Under the pieces are notes generated by a model that was given only the letters and a program-made list of their open reading frames with translations, was not told the DNA's origin and ran no database searches. A program made the translations under genes and the position numbers. 8,952 bases of DNA from DASSKK01 sp035690495 (GTDB lineage Bacteria > Actinomycetota > Actinomycetes > Propionibacteriales > Nocardioidaceae): positions 1 through 8,952 of the forward strand of contig DASSKK010000033.1 of NCBI GenBank assembly GCA_035690495.1, read 5' to 3'. Shown here piece after piece: positions 1-6,641 of this stretch. The number at the start of each line of letters is the position of its first letter. Position 1 is the stretch's first letter.

Positions 1-2
1 AG

Positions 3-734
3 GTGTTCGTGCCGTCCGCGTCGGCGAGGATGGTGCGTGCGGCCGAGGAGGTCGCCGACTGGGTCTCCGGACAGCTCGAGCTCGCCGAGCTCGACGCCTC
101 CCGCACCCGGCTGATGGAGGCCGAGGTCCGCGCACTCCGCGCGCAGATCAGCCCGCACTTCGTCTACAACTCGCTGACCGCCATCGCCTCGTTCGTGCGC
201 ACCGACCCCGAGCGGGCCCGCGAGCTGCTGCTGGAGTTCGCGGAGTTCACCCGGCACTCCTTCCGCCGGCACGGCGAGTTCACCACGCTGGCCGAGGAGC
301 TCGGCTCGATCGAGCGCTACCTGGTCCTGGAGAAGGCCCGCTTCGGCGACCGGCTCACCGTGACGCTGCGGGTCGCGCCGGAGGTTCTGCCGGTGAAGGT
401 GCCGGTGCTGTCCCTGCAGCCGCTGGTCGAGAACGCCGTCCGGCACGGGCTGGAGCGCAAGCCCGGGGTCGGGCGGGTCACGATCATCGCCGACGACGCG
501 GACCGCGAGGCGGTGATCTCCGTCGAGGATGACGGCGTCGGCGAGGACCCCGAGCGGGTACGTCGTGCGCTGGCCGGCGACGAGGACATGGACTCCATCG
601 GGCTCGGCAACGTCGACGAGAGGCTTCGCACGACGTACGGCGACGAGTACGGTCTGGTCGTGGAGACGGCACCGGGGGCGGGCACCAAGGTGACGGTGCG
701 GGTGCCGAAGTACTCACCGGGAGTGTCCGGATGA
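3..734 (+). CDS. LytS-type sensor histidine kinase, C-terminal part (5' truncated by window)
   Basis: This is the kinase half of a LytS/YehU-family (His_kinase PF06580) sensor. Counting from the first in-window codon, the phosphoacceptor motif ISPHFVYNSL lies at residues 49-58 with the histidine at 52. The ATPase domain follows, with the N box QPLVENAVRHGLE at 139-151, a DDGVG G1 motif at 176-180, GLGNVDERL at 200-208 and GAGTKVTV at 225-232. All catalytic motifs look intact. The helix before the histidine (WVSGQLELAELDASRTRLMEAE region) is the linker that follows a sensory domain in this family, so the GTG at base 3 is probably internal and the sensory part lies upstream, unseen. The stop is 7 nt before the response regulator, its likely phosphorylation partner. 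Family members with a transporter gene beside them sense carboxylates (for example BtsS for pyruvate). The ligand here is inferred from the neighbours and not shown. Confidence 0.93.
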   Translation: MFVPSASARMVRAAEEVADWVSGQLELAELDASRTRLMEAEVRALRAQISPHFVYNSLTAIASFVRTDPERARELLLEFAEFTRHSFRRHGEFTTLAEELGSIERYLVLEKARFGDRLTVTLRVAPEVLPVKVPVLSLQPLVENAVRHGLERKPGVGRVTIIADDADREAVISVEDDGVGEDPERVRRALAGDEDMDSIGLGNVDERLRTTYGDEYGLVVETAPGAGTKVTVRVPKYSPGVSG

Positions 735-741
735 TCCAGCG

Positions 742-1470
742 ATGACCCGCCACGGCCCGCCCTTGTCGGTGCTGGTCGTCGACGACGAGCGCCCGGCGCT
801 CGATGAGCTCGCGTTCCTGCTCGGCCGCGACGACCGGGTCGGCACGGTGCTCACCAGCGACTCCTCCGCGGACGCGTTGCGGCTGCTCCAGGACGAAGAG
901 GTCGACGCTGTCTTCCTGGACATCGCGATGCCCGGGCTCAGCGGCGTCGAGCTCGCGAAGGTGCTCGCCCGGTTCCGGGAGCCGCCGGCAGTGGTGTTCG
1001 TGACCGCCCACGACGAGCACGCGGTGGACGCCTTCGACGTGCACGCCGTCGACTACGTGCTCAAGCCGGTGCGGGTCGAGCGGCTCGAGGAGGCGGTACG
1101 CCGTGTCGTCGACGAAGGCGGGCCACCGGTCGCCACCGACCCCGCGATCGCGGTCGAGCTCGGCGGCGTCACGCGCTTCGTGCCTCTCTCGGAGGTCGGC
1201 TACGTCGAGGCCCAGGGTGACTACGCCCGGCTGCACACCCGCGACAGCAGCCACTTGCTGAGGGTCCCGCTGAGCACCCTGGAGGACGAGTGGGGCGACG
1301 CCGGCTTCGTACGCATCCACCGCTCACTCCTGGTGGCGCTGCGACACGTGAGCGAGCTGCGCATGCACGACGGGCGGTGCACCGTCCTCGTCGGCGGCAC
1401 CGAGCTGGCCGTCAGCAGGCGGCACACCCGAGAGCTGCGCGACCTGCTCGTGCGCAGCAGCAGGCCATGA
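742..1470 (+). CDS. LytTR-family response regulator
   Basis: This 242-residue protein has a receiver domain (about residues 8-122) and a LytTR DNA-binding domain (about 135-240). The receiver has the acidic pair D14/D15, the phosphoacceptor D60 in FLDIAMPGLSG, T88 and K108 in DYVLKPV, so it should be phosphorylatable. The C-terminal part contains VGYVEAQGDYARLHT and FVRIHRSLLVAL, typical of LytTR domains, which bind pairs of short direct repeats by a beta-sheet fold rather than a helix-turn-helix. The ATG is 7 nt after the kinase stop and has only a weak ribosome binding site, suggesting translational coupling. The stop overlaps the start of the next gene (ATGA). Likely targets are the transporter genes in this locus, which is inference. 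Confidence 0.95.
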   Translation: MTRHGPPLSVLVVDDERPALDELAFLLGRDDRVGTVLTSDSSADALRLLQDEEVDAVFLDIAMPGLSGVELAKVLARFREPPAVVFVTAHDEHAVDAFDVHAVDYVLKPVRVERLEEAVRRVVDEGGPPVATDPAIAVELGGVTRFVPLSEVGYVEAQGDYARLHTRDSSHLLRVPLSTLEDEWGDAGFVRIHRSLLVALRHVSELRMHDGRCTVLVGGTELAVSRRHTRELRDLLVRSSRP

Positions 1471-1919
1471 GCACCCCGCCGGAGACCGCCGCCCGGGTGC
1501 GGGTCACCAGTGAGCGCGCGACTCGCGGACGGTCACGGCGTACCTCTGTGCTCTCCGAGATCGACGCGCAGACCCGGCTCGGCGAGGTGTACATGCGCTC
1601 GCTGATGCGCAGCCAGCTGCGGCTCGCCGTCGGCACCATGATGCTGCTGGTCCTCGGCGTGGGGCTGCTCCCGGTCGTGTTCACCGTCGCGCCGGTGACG
1701 AGGCGGGTCACGGTGCTGTCGATCCCGCTGCCGTGGCTGCTGCTCGGCGCGGTCGTCTACCCGTTCCTGGTGCTGACCGGGTGGATCTACGTGCGCCGGG
1801 CCGAGCGCAACGAGCGCGCGTTCGCCGAGCTCGTCGAACCGTCCCTCGCGGGAGCGGCAGATTACCAAGGTGGCATGGTAAACAGCCCCTCCCGCTCGGC
1901 CAGGTCCGAGGAGCCGTGA
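1467..1919 (+). CDS. Small two-helix membrane protein, symporter partner (DUF485/MctB-like)
   Basis: This 150-residue protein starts at the ATG that overlaps the response-regulator stop. It has a basic, probably cytoplasmic N-terminus (residues 1-50, Arg-rich), a first hydrophobic segment at about 52-76, a second at about 86-108, then a charged stretch (YVRRAERNERAFAELVE) and a polar tail. Small two-helix proteins of this size encoded directly before an acetate/monocarboxylate symporter are common: YjcH (DUF485) before ActP in E. coli, and the small protein before MctC in corynebacteria. The arrangement and the charged segment after helix 2 fit that class. I do not see a sequence motif that settles the family, so DUF485-like is by context and topology. 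Its stop overlaps the symporter GTG by 4 nt, implying coupled translation and perhaps a fixed ratio of the two proteins. Its biochemical role is unknown. Confidence 0.8.
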   Translation: MSTPPETAARVRVTSERATRGRSRRTSVLSEIDAQTRLGEVYMRSLMRSQLRLAVGTMMLLVLGVGLLPVVFTVAPVTRRVTVLSIPLPWLLLGAVVYPFLVLTGWIYVRRAERNERAFAELVEPSLAGAADYQGGMVNSPSRSARSEEP

Positions 1920-3430
1920 GCCCGTTCCCGGGCGTGACCGCGGTCGTGCTGGTCTCGCTGGCGACCGTCGGCATCGGGGCGTTCGGGCTGCGGATCTCGC
2001 GCACCACCAGCGACTTCTACGTCGCCTCGCGGCTGGTCGGCCCGGTCGCGAACGCTTCCGCGATCAGCGGCGAGTACCTCTCGGCGGCCTCGTTCCTCGG
2101 CGTCGCCGGGCTGGTGCTCGCCCGCGGCGCCGACTCGCTGTGGTACGGGGTCGGCTGGACCGCGGGGTACCTGGTGCTGCTGGTGTTCGTCGCCGCGCCG
2201 CTGCGCCGCTCCGGGGCCTACACGCTGCCGGACTTCGCCCAGCTGCGGGTCGAGTCGCTCGGCGCCCGCCGCGTCGCCAGCGGGCTGGTGGTGCTGATCG
2301 GCGTGCTCTACCTGATCCCGCAGTTCCAGGGTGCCGGGCTGACCTTCCGCGCGCTGACCGGCGCCCCGTCGTGGGTGGGCGCGGTGCTCGTCTCGCTGAT
2401 CGTGCTCGCGATCGTCGTCTCCGGCGGGATGCGCAGCATCACGTTGGTGCAGGCCTTCCAGTACTGGCTGAAGCTGGTCGCGATGCTGCTGCCGATCACG
2501 TTCCTGCTGGTGGCCTGGCGCGGCGGGCACGGGCAGGTGATCGGCCGGCTCGACGTGCGCAGCTGGGTCGAGCCGCTGACCGGGCCGCACGACCTGTACC
2601 TCACCTACTCGCTGATCCTGGCCACGTTCCTGGGCACGATGGGCCTGCCGCACGTGGTCGTCCGCTTCTACACCAACCGCGACGGCCGCGCAGCACGACG
2701 TACGACCGTGGCGGTGCTGGGGCTGCTGTCCTGCTTCTACCTGCTTCCTCCGCTGTACGGCGTCCTCGGCCGGCTCTACGCCGTCGACCTGGTCGGCAGC
2801 GGCCGCAGCGACTCGGTGGTGCTCGAGCTGCCGGGCCGGGTGCTCGGCGGCACGGCCGGCGACCTGCTCACCGCGCTGCTGGGGGCCGGCGCGTTCGCCG
2901 CGTTCCTGTCCACGTCCTCGGGGCTGCTGGTCTCGATCGGCGGCGTGCTCAGCCAGGACCTGCTATCCCGCCGGTTCGACGGCGTGCGGGCGTTCCGGCT
3001 GGCCAGCACCCTCGGCGCGGTGGTCACCCTCGGCCTCACGCTCGCCTCGACCGGCCTCGCGGTCGCGCACGCCGTCGAGCTTGCCTTCGCGGTCGCGGCG
3101 TCCACGTTCTGCCCGCTGCTGCTGCTCGGCATCTGGTGGCGCGGCCTGACCGCCGTCGGCGCGGTCGTCGGCCTGGTGCTCGGCGGCGCCGCCTCGGCGG
3201 CAGCCGTCGGCATGACGATGTTCGGCGTGCACCCGCACGGCTGGCTCGGCCCGGTGCTCGCCCAGCCCGCACTGGTCACCGTTCCGTTCGCGTTCGCGAG
3301 CATGATCGCCACCTCGGTGCTGACCCGCGGCGCGATGCCCGCGCACGTCTCGCGGACGATGGTGCGTCTGCACGCCCCCGAGCAGGTGGCCCTCGATCGC
3401 GGCAGCTACCACCCCGAGCGGGCCGGCTGA
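1916..3430 (+). CDS. Sodium:solute symporter, acetate/monocarboxylate type (ActP/MctC-like)
   Basis: This 504-residue integral membrane protein belongs to the solute:sodium symporter family (SSS, TC 2.A.21). It should import a small carboxylate, probably acetate and perhaps pyruvate or propionate, driven by a cation gradient. Recognisable stretches are RTTSDFYVASR (29-39) and SGEYLSAASFLGVAG (51-65) around the first helices, YTLPDF (102-107), PQFQGAG (135-141), GGMRSITLVQAFQYWLK (170-186), and LGTMGLPHVVVRFYTNRD (239-256), close to the family signature. About 12-13 hydrophobic segments are visible. I chose GTG 1916 because the reading frame upstream is a shadow of the preceding gene and the family N-terminus fits here. 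GAGGAG sits only 2 nt before the GTG, so initiation probably depends on coupling through the GTGA overlap. The substrate assignment rests on these motifs plus satP and acs nearby. Choline or proline-type SSS proteins lack this SGEYLSAASFLG arrangement. Confidence 0.9.
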   Translation: MSPFPGVTAVVLVSLATVGIGAFGLRISRTTSDFYVASRLVGPVANASAISGEYLSAASFLGVAGLVLARGADSLWYGVGWTAGYLVLLVFVAAPLRRSGAYTLPDFAQLRVESLGARRVASGLVVLIGVLYLIPQFQGAGLTFRALTGAPSWVGAVLVSLIVLAIVVSGGMRSITLVQAFQYWLKLVAMLLPITFLLVAWRGGHGQVIGRLDVRSWVEPLTGPHDLYLTYSLILATFLGTMGLPHVVVRFYTNRDGRAARRTTVAVLGLLSCFYLLPPLYGVLGRLYAVDLVGSGRSDSVVLELPGRVLGGTAGDLLTALLGAGAFAAFLSTSSGLLVSIGGVLSQDLLSRRFDGVRAFRLASTLGAVVTLGLTLASTGLAVAHAVELAFAVAASTFCPLLLLGIWWRGLTAVGAVVGLVLGGAASAAAVGMTMFGVHPHGWLGPVLAQPALVTVPFAFASMIATSVLTRGAMPAHVSRTMVRLHAPEQVALDRGSYHPERAG

Positions 3431-3456
3431 GTCGGGCGGCGTGAGGGATCCGCGGG

Positions 3457-4770
3457 TCAGTCGGTATCCAGCTGGTAGGGGGTGATGCGCACCGTCTCGG
3501 GATCCTCGTAGAAGTCGGGATAGACCCATTCCGCGTCGAAGAGGCCGTGGCCGTTGTCGTCCACGCTGAGTCCGTCGGGGACCGGGTCCGTCTCCACGGC
3601 TTCCCATCGCGAGCCGTTGCCGTTCAGACCGAGAAGTCCGAGAGGCTTGCCCCGCCAGTACGTCGCCACGACGTGGCCCCGCCATCGCCCCACGTCACCG
3701 GCGAGCAGCTGGTGTCCCCTCGGCCAGATCTTCTTCGTGCGATCTGCGAACCGCCCGTCGCGGTGACCGTGCCGGGTCAACCTCTCCCAGTCCAGCCAGC
3801 GCTCCGCGCCGCTCCGGTTGTTGCGTCCGATCAGCATCGTCACCCTGCCGCGGCTATCGAGCACGGGAACGAGGACGTCGTTGGCGTCGAAACCGCGGTA
3901 GAACCTGCCGAGCTTCAGCAGAGCCGCGCCGTTCCGCCCGTAGCTCCGGTCGATGTGCCCGTGCGAAGTCAGCCGCATGACCGCTCGCAGGTCGGAGACC
4001 CAGTTGGGTCTCGAGTTGTACTGCCCGTACATCACGACGTACACGTTGTTCCCGCGGATCCCGGCCCAAACGCAGTCTCCGTCGATGAACCCTGGGCTGG
4101 TCCTTCCTCGTCCGCCCACGGTCGCGTGCCCGTTGCGTCCGTACGACGTGTCCAGCCGCCCCGCAACCGTGAACCGGCTCACCCGGTCGGCGTACTCGCC
4201 CTCGGTCAGGACGAGCAGCCGGCCGGCGCGGTCGACCAAGGAGGCGCTGTTCATGCAGTACTCGCCGAACGTGTGGCGCTCGACGAGCCGCGCGAAGCCG
4301 TTCGTGCCGAAGGAGGAGTTTCGCGCCCCCTCGGGCCCAAGCCGGGCCGCGGCAACGTGCAGGTTCTTGGCCCGTTTGGATTCCGTGTACCAGTCGAAGA
4401 GGACGAACAGGCCGCCGTCGGGTGCCGGCTGGAGCCGCACGTACATCTCGGGGTCCGTGTCCGGCTGCCCGCTCCAGCCACGCGGTGGGGTGATGCGTGC
4501 AGTCCCAGCGTCACCGAATGCGGAATCGGGGCCGCCGTCCGGCAGCACTCGCGTGACCTGCACGCGCCGGCGAGAGCAGAACTCCAACACGCCCTCGCCG
4601 CCGTCCGCCATCGGCTCGACGGCGACAACCAGACCATGAGGGCAGTCTGCGGTGACGCTCGTCGTACCGCCCGACCCGTAGCCACCGAGAGGAACGACGT
4701 CGGCGACCGCGGCGCCTCCCGATGCCAGGCTCAACAACACCCCAAGCACCACCACCACATTCCGGCGCAT
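3457..4770 (-). CDS. Secreted delta-60-repeat protein
   Basis: This 437-residue protein has a Sec signal peptide: MRRN, a hydrophobic stretch, then AVA before D24 as the likely cleavage site. The mature part carries five copies of the delta-60 repeat core (TIGR02608; pattern R-x4-G-x2-D-x-S-[FY]-G-x2-G) at about residues 74-92, 143-161, 199-217, 266-284 and 330-348, spaced 56-69 residues apart. The fifth copy is degenerate (GHRDGRFADRT). Such repeats probably build a beta-propeller-like or beta-solenoid fold. Four cysteines (43, 65, 172, 233) could form disulfides outside the cell. I chose ATG 4770 over an ATG at 4890 because the signal peptide starts there and AAGGGAG lies 7 nt upstream. Its stop faces the symporter stop 26 nt away, so the two genes converge. 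No catalytic motif is visible; function is unknown, with cell-surface binding only a guess. It has no evident link to the acetate genes. Confidence 0.87.
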   Translation of the reverse strand: MRRNVVVVLGVLLSLASGGAAVADVVPLGGYGSGGTTSVTADCPHGLVVAVEPMADGGEGVLEFCSRRRVQVTRVLPDGGPDSAFGDAGTARITPPRGWSGQPDTDPEMYVRLQPAPDGGLFVLFDWYTESKRAKNLHVAAARLGPEGARNSSFGTNGFARLVERHTFGEYCMNSASLVDRAGRLLVLTEGEYADRVSRFTVAGRLDTSYGRNGHATVGGRGRTSPGFIDGDCVWAGIRGNNVYVVMYGQYNSRPNWVSDLRAVMRLTSHGHIDRSYGRNGAALLKLGRFYRGFDANDVLVPVLDSRGRVTMLIGRNNRSGAERWLDWERLTRHGHRDGRFADRTKKIWPRGHQLLAGDVGRWRGHVVATYWRGKPLGLLGLNGNGSRWEAVETDPVPDGLSVDDNGHGLFDAEWVYPDFYEDPETVRITPYQLDTD

Positions 4771-4777
4771 CCCACCG

Positions 4778-4784
4778 CTCCCTT
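4778..4784 (-). promoter_or_regulatory. Ribosome binding site deciding the start of the delta-60-repeat gene
   Basis: On the minus strand AAGGGAG lies 7 nt before the ATG at 4770. It supports the shorter protein, which begins directly with a signal peptide, over the in-frame ATG 120 nt upstream. Confidence 0.7.
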
Positions 4785-4810
4785 GCTCGTCGCCACCGGC
4801 CGTCAGCCCG

Positions 4811-4876
4811 TCGCAAGGATGACACCCTGCGAGCCCGGCGGAACGGCTGTTGCGAGCCGACCAGATCCGCGCAACA
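4811..4876. repeat. TTGCG/CGCAA half-sites in the divergent intergenic region
   Basis: TGTTGCG (4848-4854) and CGCAACA (4870-4876) form a perfect 7-bp inverted repeat with 22 bp between arm starts, about two helical turns. A further TCGCAA at 4811-4816 is the inverse of TTGCGA at 4850-4855. The set lies between the divergent delta-60 and XRE-like genes, just upstream of the predicted -35 box of the latter. It could be an operator, possibly for the XRE-like protein itself. The arms are short and a chance origin is possible. Confidence 0.35.
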
Positions 4877-4878
4877 CG

Positions 4879-4907
4879 TGACGGCCCCACCCGGTCGTCG
4901 GTAGAAC
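4879..4907 (+). promoter_or_regulatory. Predicted promoter of the XRE/helical-repeat gene, leaderless
   Basis: GTGACG (4879-4884, 4 of 6 matches to TTGACA), a 17-nt spacer and TAGAAC (4902-4907, 4 of 6 matches to TATAAT) form a plausible sigma-70-type promoter. The -10 box ends 7 nt before the ATG at 4915, so transcription would begin at or next to the start codon. No ribosome binding site precedes that ATG, which agrees with a leaderless mRNA, common in actinobacteria. Confidence 0.4.
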
Positions 4908-4914
4908 ATGAGCC

Positions 4915-6492
4915 ATGTCATTGGTGCAGCCGGCTTGGGTCCTGCGCTCGGCACGCCGCTACTGCGCCGACCCCGCGGTGCGGACCGCTGCCGCGTTTGC
5001 GACCGGGCTGGGCGTGGCGCAGCCGGTGCACCGTTCCCAGGTCACCCGTTGGGAGAACGGGTCCGCCGGCGTCTGGTTCCAGCTGGTGCGTCGCTACGAG
5101 CAGGTCTGCCACTACCCCGAGGGGACGCTGCTGACTGCGCTCGACCTGGTGCACCGGCAAGATCGGCCGATCTCGTCGATCCCTCAGGTGAGAAGGCCCG
5201 GGAGGCAAGACACGTTGGAGGCAGCCGCCGATCTGGTGCAGGCTGGTCTCGGCGCCATGCCGCTCTCGGGAGATCGCTGGGATCTGCTGTCGGCGCTGGT
5301 CGGTGAGATACCAGCGGTGCTGCTCCTGCCGGAACAGTGGCAGACGTTGCTCCGCCGGCTGCTTCAGGAACTGTCCTTGAGCACAGGCCTCGGCTATCTT
5401 CAACGGCTCGAGTGTGCGGCACGTCTGGCAGGACATGCCAGCGGTGCCCGCCACGTGTTCGACGCATGCGTACGAGTCTTGACCGATCAGGAATCACACG
5501 TGTACAGCGAGGCAGCGGCGCTCTTGCAGTACTGCAGCCACCCAGGGGTCCCTGACGGGCTGCTGCGGCTGGTGCGGGGACCGGTAAACCTCGACGCGTT
5601 GCGAGGTGCGTTATATGCGGTTGCGCCCATGTTGTCCTCGGGGCGTCTCAACCCCGAGGACGCGCTCGAGGTCGCCCAGCTGGCGTTCGGCTACTGTGCC
5701 GACACCGGGCTGCCCTACCGGGTCCGTCGCAGCGCAGCCGACGTGCTTCGTGCCCTCAAGCCTCATGCCCGTCGCAGGCTCGCATCCAAGCTGCACTGCG
5801 AGGGGATCGGGGCTCTCGTCGCTTCGATCCTGCATGAGGGCGCACCACGCCCAGCGCATGCCTCCCGGGCTCTCCGCAAGCGGATCCAGGCCAGCATCGA
5901 AGACCAGCTGAGCTGCTCGATCGATGGCGACGGACAGCTGATCCGGCTGCTGGAGTTCGTCACCGTCGAGACCAACGACGCGCGACGAGCCGATGCTCTC
6001 CAGCTGCTGATGGTGCTCCCCCTCGGGCCCACAGTCGGACACGCGTACGCCGCAGAGCTGCGCGACGCGCTGGTCAGGGCAGACGCGGGAGGCGTGCACG
6101 AAGCCCTCGGCGTCTTGTGCTTCCTGGGGACGAGCCAGGAGGCAGATCTGCTGGCCGGTCTCGCCACGCTCGCGACGCCGGTTCCCGGTCATGTCGCGCC
6201 GATCGCCGTCGAGGCCGCCTGGGCTCTGGGCAACATCTCGGGCGACTCCCGGGCACTGCGAAGGGCAGAAAACCAAATTGCTTCGGCAGTTGCCGATCAG
6301 TCGGGGACGACAGCCGAGGTGCGCGACGGGCTCTACAAGGCATGGGCCTACGCCTTGGGCATGCGGGGCCGTCGGGACCTGCTCGCCGAACCCGGCGGCC
6401 GAGGCACTCCTCCGGTCGCGTGGGCTCGCGCCGCCGAGTTCTGGCTCGGTCTGCCCGACCGGTTCGCTTCAGCCGCCGGAACCCGGCACTAG
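4915..6492 (+). CDS. XRE-like helix-turn-helix protein with long HEAT/ARM-like helical-repeat region
   Basis: This 525-residue protein begins with a small DNA-binding-like domain (about residues 8-82). Within it, HRSQVTRWENGS (39-50) matches the recognition-helix region of XRE/Cro-type domains (S-x-V-S/T-R-W-E-x-G). The rest is almost entirely alpha-helical, with recurrent Ala/Leu-rich helix pairs such as SEAAALLQYC (198-207), RRSAADVLRAL (271-281), RRADALQLLMVLP (357-369), VHEALGVLCFLG (394-405), PIAVEAAWALGNIS (429-442) and VRDGLYKAWAYALGM (469-483). This resembles a HEAT/ARM-type solenoid that could bind a protein or ligand and control the DNA-binding domain. No transmembrane segment, enzyme motif or metal site is visible. 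I do not recognise a named family. ATG 4915 is chosen; ATG 4908 is in another frame that stops early. Leu233 uses TTA (5611-5613), a rare codon in such DNA. A regulatory role is likely; the target is unknown. Confidence 0.82.
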   Translation: MSLVQPAWVLRSARRYCADPAVRTAAAFATGLGVAQPVHRSQVTRWENGSAGVWFQLVRRYEQVCHYPEGTLLTALDLVHRQDRPISSIPQVRRPGRQDTLEAAADLVQAGLGAMPLSGDRWDLLSALVGEIPAVLLLPEQWQTLLRRLLQELSLSTGLGYLQRLECAARLAGHASGARHVFDACVRVLTDQESHVYSEAAALLQYCSHPGVPDGLLRLVRGPVNLDALRGALYAVAPMLSSGRLNPEDALEVAQLAFGYCADTGLPYRVRRSAADVLRALKPHARRRLASKLHCEGIGALVASILHEGAPRPAHASRALRKRIQASIEDQLSCSIDGDGQLIRLLEFVTVETNDARRADALQLLMVLPLGPTVGHAYAAELRDALVRADAGGVHEALGVLCFLGTSQEADLLAGLATLATPVPGHVAPIAVEAAWALGNISGDSRALRRAENQIASAVADQSGTTAEVRDGLYKAWAYALGMRGRRDLLAEPGGRGTPPVAWARAAEFWLGLPDRFASAAGTRH

Positions 6493-6571
6493 CCGCTCGT
6501 CGCGGGATACCCACCGCTCGGCGTACGTCCGCCGCTCAACCGAGCACGCTCGGCTACAGACCCGACCGCTC
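6493..6571 (+). promoter_or_regulatory. Five CGCTC-containing direct repeats upstream of satP
   Basis: CCGCTC occurs at 6493, 6514, 6532 and 6566, with a near copy ACGCTC at 6546. The first two extend to CCGCTCGTCG and CCGCTCGGCG (9 of 10 identical) and start 21 nt apart. The fifth copy starts 20 nt after the ACGCTC copy and ends 3 nt before the predicted -35 box of satP. Direct repeats about two turns apart next to a -35 box fit the binding mode of LytTR regulators, and one is encoded at 742-1470. High GC raises the chance background, so this is a candidate only. Confidence 0.4.
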
Positions 6572-6574
6572 AGG

Positions 6575-6603
6575 TTCACGCCCACCCCGGCGCTTCCTAG
6601 CCT
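6575..6603 (+). promoter_or_regulatory. Predicted satP promoter
   Basis: TTCACG (6575-6580, 4 of 6 matches to TTGACA), a 17-nt spacer and TAGCCT (6598-6603, TANNNT type) give a plausible promoter. Transcription would start near 6610, leaving an untranslated leader of about 40 nt. The weak -10 box would suit an activator-dependent promoter. Confidence 0.4.
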
Positions 6604-6641
6604 GACCACTGTCCGGGCCGAGCAGGCCCCCACCACACCGC

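Noticed and set aside
484..1320. Minus-strand frame opposite the kinase and response regulator (278 codons)
   Set aside because: It lies across two genes with full catalytic motifs and is His/Arg/Asp-rich shadow sequence.
2140..3444. Long plus-strand frame inside the symporter gene (434 codons)
   Set aside because: It is Arg/Ala/Pro-rich low-complexity sequence typical of a shifted frame in GC-rich DNA, while the overlapping frame encodes a convincing SSS transporter.
3431..3456. Bidirectional terminator between the convergent symporter and delta-60 genes
   Set aside because: Only short, weak inverted matches (about 4 bp) and no T-tract on either strand were found in the 26-nt gap.
3547..4881. 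Plus-strand frame antisense to the delta-60-repeat gene (444 codons)
   Set aside because: Composition is that of a shadow frame without motifs or a ribosome binding site. The minus strand has a signal peptide and five family repeats.
4771..4890. N-terminal extension of the delta-60-repeat protein to an ATG at 4890
   Set aside because: It would put 40 residues before the signal peptide and has no better ribosome binding site. AAGGGAG before 4770 favours the shorter form.
4908..5306. Alternative start ATG 4908 upstream of the XRE-like gene
   Set aside because: It opens a different frame of 132 codons that is Arg/Gly/Ala-rich and overlaps the helix-turn-helix coding region.
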